Positions 58,040-64,000 of a stretch of 64,000 nucleotides of DNA are shown here, in pieces. Position 1 is the first letter of the stretch. The number at the start of each line of letters is the position of its first letter. The translations under genes and the position numbers were made by a program. Under the pieces are notes generated by a model. That model made no database searches, was not told the origin of the DNA, and saw nothing but the letters and a program-made list of their open reading frames with translations. The DNA is from Pseudomonas sp. (GTDB lineage Bacteria; Pseudomonadota; Gammaproteobacteria; Pseudomonadales; Pseudomonadaceae): NCBI RefSeq assembly GCF_028293835.1, contig NZ_JAQGNX010000037.1, positions 1 to 64,000 on the forward strand, written 5' to 3'.

Positions 58040-59344
58040 GTGAAACCGGTCAAAGTAGGCATCTGTGGGCTAGGTACTGTTGGTGGCGGCACCTTTAACG
58101 TGCTTCAGCGTAACGCTGAGGAAATTGCTCGCCGCGCCGGGCGTGGCATTGAAGTCGCGCAAATCGCCCTGCGTACGCCCAACCCCAATTGCCACATTAC
58201 CGGTACCCCTACAACCACCGATGTTTTCGCCGTGGCGACCAACCCGGAGATCGACATCGTCGTCGAGCTGATAGGTGGCTACACCGTTGCCCGTGAACTG
58301 GTGCTCAAGGCTATAGAAAATGGCAAGCATGTGGTCACTGCCAACAAGGCGCTGATCGCCGTACACGGCAATGAAATTTTTGCCAAGGCTCGTGAAAAGG
58401 GCGTGATCGTTGCGTTCGAAGCGGCTGTGGCGGGCGGTATTCCGGTGATCAAGGCTATTCGGGAAGGTCTGTCGGCCAACCGCATCAACTGGGTCGCCGG
58501 CATCATCAACGGAACGGGTAACTTCATCCTCACCGAAATGCGGGAGAAGGGCCGTACCTTTCCTGATGTGTTGGCCGAAGCTCAGGCCCTGGGCTATGCC
58601 GAAGCCGATCCGACCTTCGATGTCGAAGGCATTGACGCTGCGCACAAGCTGACGATTCTCGCCTCGATCGCTTTTGGCATTCCATTGCAATTCGACAAGG
58701 CCTACACCGAAGGCATCACCAAGCTGACCACTGCTGACGTGAACTACGCCGAAGCGCTGGGCTACCGCATCAAGCACTTGGGCGTGGCCCGTAGCACCGC
58801 TGCAGGCATCGAATTGCGGGTTCATCCAACGCTGATTCCAGCTGACCGTCTGATCGCCAACGTGAACGGCGTAATGAATGCGGTCATGGTCAACGGTGAT
58901 GCGGCAGGTTCGACCCTGTTCTATGGCGCTGGGGCTGGCATGGAGCCTACGGCTTCGTCGGTTATCGCCGACCTGGTCGACGTGGTCCGCGCCATGACCT
59001 CAGATCCGGAGAACCGTGTGCCGCACCTGGCGTTCCAACCGGACTCGTTGTCCGCCCACCCGATCTTGCCCATCGAAGCCTGTGAAAGCGCGTATTACCT
59101 GCGCATCCAGGCCAAGGATCACCCGGGCGTGCTGGCTCAGGTGGCGAGTATTCTGTCGGAACGCGGCATTAACATCGAATCGATCATGCAAAAGGAAGTC
59201 GAAGAACACGACGGCCTGGTGCCAATGATTCTAGTGACCCACAGCGTGGTAGAAAAACGCATGAACGACGCTATCGAGGCGCTGGAAGCTTTGCAGGACG
59301 TGGTTGGACCGGTGGTTCGGATCCGCGTAGAACATTTGAATTGA
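58040..59344 (+). CDS. hom: Homoserine dehydrogenase
   Basis: NAD(P)-dependent reduction of aspartate semialdehyde to homoserine in threonine/methionine synthesis. It is a monofunctional form (434 aa) without an aspartokinase domain. A Rossmann motif (VGICGLGTVGGGTF) is followed by the catalytic region (GIINGTGNFILTEM, ADPTFDVEGIDAAHKL) and a C-terminal ACT domain (YLRIQAKDHPGVLAQVASIL) for threonine feedback. GTG 58040 with GGGGAG 6 bases upstream is preferred to ATG 58010, which lies in the hairpin. thrC follows. Confidence 0.97.
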   Translation: MKPVKVGICGLGTVGGGTFNVLQRNAEEIARRAGRGIEVAQIALRTPNPNCHITGTPTTTDVFAVATNPEIDIVVELIGGYTVARELVLKAIENGKHVVTANKALIAVHGNEIFAKAREKGVIVAFEAAVAGGIPVIKAIREGLSANRINWVAGIINGTGNFILTEMREKGRTFPDVLAEAQALGYAEADPTFDVEGIDAAHKLTILASIAFGIPLQFDKAYTEGITKLTTADVNYAEALGYRIKHLGVARSTAAGIELRVHPTLIPADRLIANVNGVMNAVMVNGDAAGSTLFYGAGAGMEPTASSVIADLVDVVRAMTSDPENRVPHLAFQPDSLSAHPILPIEACESAYYLRIQAKDHPGVLAQVASILSERGINIESIMQKEVEEHDGLVPMILVTHSVVEKRMNDAIEALEALQDVVGPVVRIRVEHLN

Positions 59345-59355
59345 GTCGCGGTAAG

Positions 59356-59474
59356 CCTCAAGCGGCAAGCTGCAAGTAAAGCAAAATCAACATCGCGATA
59401 GGCGTTACGTAGCAAGTCGCAGGTTAGAGTCGAATCGTTCTCAACTTGCAGCTCGCAGCTTAAAGCTTGCCGCT
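59356..59474. repeat. Imperfect inverted repeat between hom and thrC
   Basis: AGCGGCAAGC (59361-59370) and GCTTGCCGCT (59465-59474) are perfect inverse copies. Further CTGCAAGT / ACTTGCAG pairs lie inside. It resembles another dispersed-repeat family of pseudomonads and differs from the TGTAGGAGCC type. Confidence 0.6.
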
Positions 59475-59493
59475 CCAAACGAAGGTTGCCCCC

Positions 59494-60918
59494 ATGCGCT
59501 ACATCAGTACCCGCGGCCAAGCGCCAGCGCTGAATTTTGAAGACGTGCTGCTCACTGGCCTTGCCAGCGATGGCGGCCTGTATGTACCCGAAAACCTGCC
59601 GCGCTTCACTCAGGAAGAAATAGCTTCCTGGGCCGGTTTGCCGTATCACGAGTTGGCTTTCCGAGTCATGCGGCCGTTTGTCACCGGTAGCATTCCAGAT
59701 GCCGACTTCAAAAAAATTCTCGAAGAAACCTATTCGTCAGGCGAGAACGGCGTATTTGCCCACAGCGGTGTAGCGCCTCTGCGCCCGCTGAATGGCAACG
59801 AGTGGGTGCTTGAACTGTTCCATGGCCCAACCTTGGCGTTCAAGGATTTCGCCCTGCAACTGCTCGGGCGTTTGCTCGATTACGTGCTGGCCAAGCGTGG
59901 CGAGCGCGTCGTGATTCTCGGCGCCACCTCCGGTGACACCGGCTCGGCCGCTATCGAAGGTTGTCGTCGTTGCGACAACGTCGACATTTTCATCCTGCAC
60001 CCGAACAATCGCGTGTCGGAAGTGCAGCGTCGGCAAATGACGACCATAGCTGGCGAGAACATTCACAACATCGCCATCGAAGGCAACTTCGATGATTGCC
60101 AGGAAATGGTCAAGGCCAGCTTCGCCGATCAGGACTTCCTGAAGGGGACGCGTCTGGTTGCGGTCAATTCGATCAACTGGGCGCGAATCATGGCCCAGAT
60201 CGTTTACTACTTTCACGCCTCGTTGCAGCTTGGCGGCCCGGCACGCTCCGTGGCGTTCTCGGTACCTACGGGTAACTTCGGCGATATCTTCGCCGGGTAC
60301 CTGGCCCGCAACATGGGCTTGCCAATCAGCCAGTTGATCGTTGCCACCAACCGTAACGACATCTTGCACCGTTTCATGAGCGGTAATCAGTACAGCAAGG
60401 AAACCCTGCACGCGACGCTGTCGCCGTCCATGGACATCATGGTCTCGTCGAACTTTGAACGTTTGCTGTTCGATATGCACGGGCGCAACGGCTCAGCCAT
60501 TGCCGGCTTGATGGACACATTCAAGCGGACCGGCGAATTCAGCGTTGATGCCGAGCGCTGGACTGAAACCCGGAAGCTGTTTGACTCGCTGGCGGTCAGT
60601 GACGAGGAAACCTGCGAGACAATTGCCGAGGTGTTTGCAAGCACTGGTGAAGTGCTCGATCCGCATACCGCCATCGGCGTAAAAGCGGCCCGAGATTGCC
60701 GTCGCAGCCTGGACACACCGATGGTTATTCTGGGGACCGCGCACCCGGTCAAATTCCCGGAAGCCGTTAATAAGGCAGGCGTAGGAAAAGCGCTTGAGCT
60801 ACCTGCACATTTGTCTGATTTGTTCGAACGCAAAGAGAAGTGCACCGTGCTTCCCAATGACCTCAAAGCCATACAGGCCTTTGTCAGCCAGCATGGTAAC
60901 CGCGGTAAACCGCTCTAA
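59494..60918 (+). CDS. thrC: Threonine synthase
   Basis: PLP enzyme converting O-phosphohomoserine to threonine. The protein has 474 aa from ATG 59494 (AAGG upstream). It begins MRYISTRGQAP, and the PLP lysine is Lys117 in PTLAFKDFALQLLG; the phosphate-binding ATSGDTGSAAIEG and VPTGNFGDIFAGY are present. It follows hom with a 149-base gap containing an inverted repeat. It is the final step of the threonine branch here. Confidence 0.97.
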   Translation: MRYISTRGQAPALNFEDVLLTGLASDGGLYVPENLPRFTQEEIASWAGLPYHELAFRVMRPFVTGSIPDADFKKILEETYSSGENGVFAHSGVAPLRPLNGNEWVLELFHGPTLAFKDFALQLLGRLLDYVLAKRGERVVILGATSGDTGSAAIEGCRRCDNVDIFILHPNNRVSEVQRRQMTTIAGENIHNIAIEGNFDDCQEMVKASFADQDFLKGTRLVAVNSINWARIMAQIVYYFHASLQLGGPARSVAFSVPTGNFGDIFAGYLARNMGLPISQLIVATNRNDILHRFMSGNQYSKETLHATLSPSMDIMVSSNFERLLFDMHGRNGSAIAGLMDTFKRTGEFSVDAERWTETRKLFDSLAVSDEETCETIAEVFASTGEVLDPHTAIGVKAARDCRRSLDTPMVILGTAHPVKFPEAVNKAGVGKALELPAHLSDLFERKEKCTVLPNDLKAIQAFVSQHGNRGKPL

Positions 60919-60943
60919 CGGTATCGTTGTGTAACAACATAAG

Positions 60944-60971
60944 GCCCGCCCCATGGCGGGCTTTCTTATTT
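60944..60971 (+). terminator. Terminator after thrC
   Basis: GCCCGCC / GGCGGGC stem with a CCAT loop followed by TTTCTTATTTTT, 25 bases after the thrC stop. The ATG inside it (60953) is not a plausible start for the next gene. Confidence 0.9.
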
Positions 60972-61036
60972 TTGCGTGCCACACTTGCGAGGTATTTGGA
61001 TCCATAGGAATGGACACCGCGGTGAACGAAGTCAGT

Positions 61037-64000
61037 ATGAACGGCATAAGTGCCGCCTTTAAAAACGTGATGCGCACAGCCCTGCTGTCGTTACTGTTAT
61101 GCCTCTGTCAAACGGCGTTGGCAGCACAAAGCCTGTCGTTCAGGCTCGTGCCACCCTTCGTTGGCCTGCCCCCGCTGACGTTGGACCCCCAACAGAAACA
61201 ATGGATCGAACAGCACCGTCTATTGCGTGTCGGCATTTCGATTGCCGACTACGAGCCGATCGACATCACCAGTGATCGCAATCGTTATCAAGGCATCAGC
61301 GCCGACTACCTGAGTTTGATCGGCGACAAGCTCTCTGTGCCTATCCAGATAGTGGGTTTTGCTCGGCGCTCCGAGGCTGTCCAGGCGTTACGCGACGGCT
61401 CCATCGACATACTGACCAGCGCAAATGGCTTTGAGCGTGGGGTCGAAGGACTGGCGTTCTCCACGGAGTACTTGCCGGACCGCTCGGTCACCGTCGGCCG
61501 TAGCAATGACGTCATGTGCCATCGGGTCTGAAGGGCAAAAAGGTCGTACTCCTTGATGGTTACGCTGACGCCAAAGTTGTACAACGGGTTTATCCCGACA
61601 GTGACGTGATCCTCGCACCTAATCTGCAAAGCGCCCTGGAAGCCTTGAGCCAAGGCGAGGTCGATGCTTTTATCGGCAACGAGGTCATTGTGCGTGCCTA
61701 TACAGCGCTACGGCCGTATATGGGTTTGCACATCAAGTTTGAAAGCGCGTTACCCCCTGTAGGATTTTCTTTTGCCATACGTCAGGAAGACAGCGCGCTG
61801 GCGACAATGATCAATCTTGCGCTTGCAGACCTTGATGATTCAGTACGCCGTGAAGTGCTTGGTCGTTGGACCACTGGCCTGGGCTCCGACGTCGGCCGCC
61901 AGCGAATAAAGTTAAGCACTGCCGAACAAAGCTGGATTCGAAAGCACTCTCGGGTCACGGTGGTTTCCGGGCAACATCCGCCGTACGTGTACACCGATAA
62001 AGACGGACGCTGGATTGGTCTTAACGAGGACGTGTTAGAGCGTATTTCACGCATGACCGGTCTTCAGTTCATTCATAGAGAGGTGGCGTCAACCAAGGAA
62101 AGTATCGAGTTACTGCGCACCGGCCAGGCTGACATGAGTACGACGTTGGCCGAGAACAGCGAGCGCAAAAAATTTCTCGATTACACCTACTCGTTCGGGG
62201 GTAGCAATTGGGTCTTCGTAGTGAGAGACAGCGATGCGTCACTGGTCAGTCTGAAGAGCCTGTCGGGGCGTAATCTCGCGCTGCCAGCCAAACATGCCAT
62301 GGAAGACTATCTTCGTAAAAATTATCCAGAAATCAATATCCTTTCAGTAAAAACCTACGAACAGGCCCGGCAATGGGTGTCGAATGGGCGAGCCGATGCA
62401 ACCATCCAGAGCGAGGCGGGCGCTCATATGTTTCCCCATGACGGGCTGAAAGTCGGGCGAACCGTTGAAGGGCAATGGTCGTCAGATCGTTTTGCCATCC
62501 TGAACACTCAGCCTGAACTACTCAGCATCTTGAACAAGGCGCTCGAAGAGTTTCCGGTGGCCGACCTTCGCGCAATACGTATCAAGTGGTTGGGAGCTGT
62601 CAACCCCCAGCCACCTGTCTGGCGGCGCATCCCTGAATGGGTCAGTTGGGCATTAGCCGTCATGCTGATGCTGGGATCGATTTCCTTGATCTGGAACAGC
62701 CGCTTGAAGAAGCAGATCCGTCAGCGACTCAGGGCGCAGGAGCAACTGAGCGACCAATTGGTATTCCAGCGCGCTTTGCTCGACGGCATTCCTAATCCCA
62801 TCTACGTGCGTGACCTCAAGGGTCGCTTGATCTCATGCAATCGCAGCTACGAAGAGAGCTTTGGCGTCAGTTTCGAACAAATGAGTGGGCGCCGATTGAT
62901 TGATGTCGATTTGATTCCGCATTCCAGTGCCCAGCAAATGCATGCTGATTACCTTCGATTACTGGAAACCCAGCAACCGGTATTCGCCGATCGAAGAATG
63001 GAGCTGTTCGGCCGCTTGATCGACGCTTACCAGTGGACGGTGCCGTTCTACAGCGCAGACGCTCAACTGCAAGGGTTGCTGGGCGGCTGGATTGATATTA
63101 CCGAGCGTAAACGGCTGGAAGCCGAACTGACAGAAGCGCGACAACAGGCCGAACAGGCGAACGAGGCGAAAAGCGCGTTTCTGGCGACCATGAGCCATGA
63201 GATCCGCACGCCGATGGGCGCGATTATTGGCTTGCTTGAACTCGAGCGAGAGCAGGCAGTACTCCGGGGTGATACGCCGTCCGAAGGACTTGAGGTCGCT
63301 TACCAGTCGGCATCGGAGTTGATCGACCTGATCGGCGACAGTCTGGACCTGACCAAAATCGAAGCCGGGAACATGCAACTGGCGCTGGCGGTCACGCCTC
63401 TTCGGAAATTTTTTGACGGCATATACCGAATGTTCAAAGCCAGTGCAGAAAGCAAAGGCCTTGAACTGAGTTTGGAATTCGCGGATCAGGCCGAGGGCGA
63501 TTACTGGCTTGACCCGATGCGCCTGCGCCAAGTGATGCACAACCTGTTAGGCAATGCGTTGAAATTTACCCGCGAAGGCAGCGTGGTGCTAAAGGTCGAT
63601 ATTTCAGGTGCACCGCAGCGACCTTGTTTTCGGATCAGTGTTCAGGACAGTGGCATCGGCATTGATACCGAACAGCAACACCTGATGTTCCAGCCCTTTG
63701 TCCAGGCAAGTGACAGCACGGGTGCTCACTACGGCGGCACGGGGCTTGGCTTAAGTATTTGCAAGCAATTGGTTGAGTTGATGGGTGGCCACGTCAGCCT
63801 GAAAAGCGAGCCTGGAACGGGTACCTGCGTGACGGTGGAGGTGAGCCTGGCCCGGGTGGCTCCCGGCCGCGACAAAACCACCAGCCCCGTCGAAATTCAG
63901 TTCTCGGGTCGCTCGCTGCAGTTGCTGGTAGTAGACGATCTGTCTGCAAATCGACTGGTGCTGACCCGACAGCTCGAGTTTCTTGGTCACGACGTGGTAT
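61037..64000 (+). pseudogene. BvgS/EvgS-type hybrid sensor kinase, frameshifted and cut by window end
   Basis: A signal peptide (MRTALLSLLLCLCQTALA, from ATG 61070; 61037 and 61010 are other starts) leads into a periplasmic SBP_bac_3 domain. The frame stops at 61529-61531 just after SNDVM. Coding resumes one frame over from about 61516 (PSGLKGKKVVLLDGY) and stays open to 64000. The second part has the rest of domain 1 and a second SBP_bac_3 domain (about 61915-62600). A membrane helix (about 62640-62700) and a PAS domain (about 62750-63110) follow. HisKA has MSHEIRTPMG (His at 63196), then come HATPase (GLGLSICKQLVELMGG) and the start of a receiver (LLVVDD). One missing base at 61514-61519 would restore it. 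It could be a real mutation or an assembly error. Confidence 0.85.

Noticed and set aside
60953..61009. ATG at 60953 as start of the sensor kinase
   Set aside because: It lies inside the thrC terminator stem-loop; the signal peptide begins much later (61070), so a start at 61037 or 61070 is more likely.

Overview
This is a 64 kb stretch of a Pseudomonas chromosome, most likely from the P. fluorescens group. From memory, the gene order follows the P. aeruginosa PAO1 segment that runs from hscA-fdx2-iscX-ndk through ispG-hisS-der, leuA, xseA, guaBA, purL, the nag cluster, purT, ffh, rpsP-rimM-trmD-rplS, xerD and dsbC to hom-thrC. The sequence is G+C rich. The intergenic spaces carry the paired repeats (TGTAGGAGCCAAC..GTTGGCGA and its inverse) typical of fluorescent pseudomonads.

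Layout. 1-1611: end of the isc operon (hscA 3' part, fdx, iscX), closed by a terminator. 1704-10943: ndk, rlmN, pilF, rodZ, ispG, hisS, yfgM, bamB and der, a housekeeping run with several overlapping or nearly touching genes. 11061-12988: an aminotransferase that overlaps an omega-amidase. 13155-14981: leuA (minus), preceded by an unlisted 25-codon leucine-rich leader ORF lying in a long RNA hairpin. 15301-19151: M23 peptidase, xseA, a TauE/SafE-type permease and a small CxxC protein. 19493-22707: guaB and guaA. 22881-28964: two very large tandem paralogues (minus) that look like dermonecrotic-type toxins. 29196-36713: Tat-exported multicopper oxidase, tadA, mltF, purL. 37168-44327: a complete N-acetylglucosamine phosphotransferase operon, nagR-nagA-SIS deaminase-nagF (IIA-HPr-EI)-nagE (IIC-IIB-IIB), with four evenly spaced half-sites upstream. 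44420-52097: L,D-transpeptidase, two Nudix hydrolases, gamma-carbonic anhydrase, DUF1289, purT, an MHS-family transporter, a CNNM/CorC-type protein and YpjD. 52342-60918: ffh, rpsP-rimM-trmD-rplS, xerD, dsbC, hom and thrC. 61037-64000: a large BvgS/EvgS-type hybrid sensor kinase with a one-base frameshift, running off the window.

The accessory content is concentrated in two places. One is the toxin pair inserted between guaA and the multicopper oxidase gene. Each toxin has an N-terminal conserved region, a hydrophobic hairpin, a beta-rich module, a domain carrying the GExHA / EH / GxSHA signature of the EreA-ChaN-Tiki-Pasteurella-toxin-C2 superfamily, and a short tail that vaguely resembles an SH2 fold. 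No immunity or secretion gene is adjacent. The other is the broken sensor kinase at the right edge. The most interesting regulatory structures are the putative leuA leader peptide with its hairpin and the 11-bp-phased direct-repeat operator of the nag operon. No rRNA, tRNA, CRISPR array or insertion sequence was seen.
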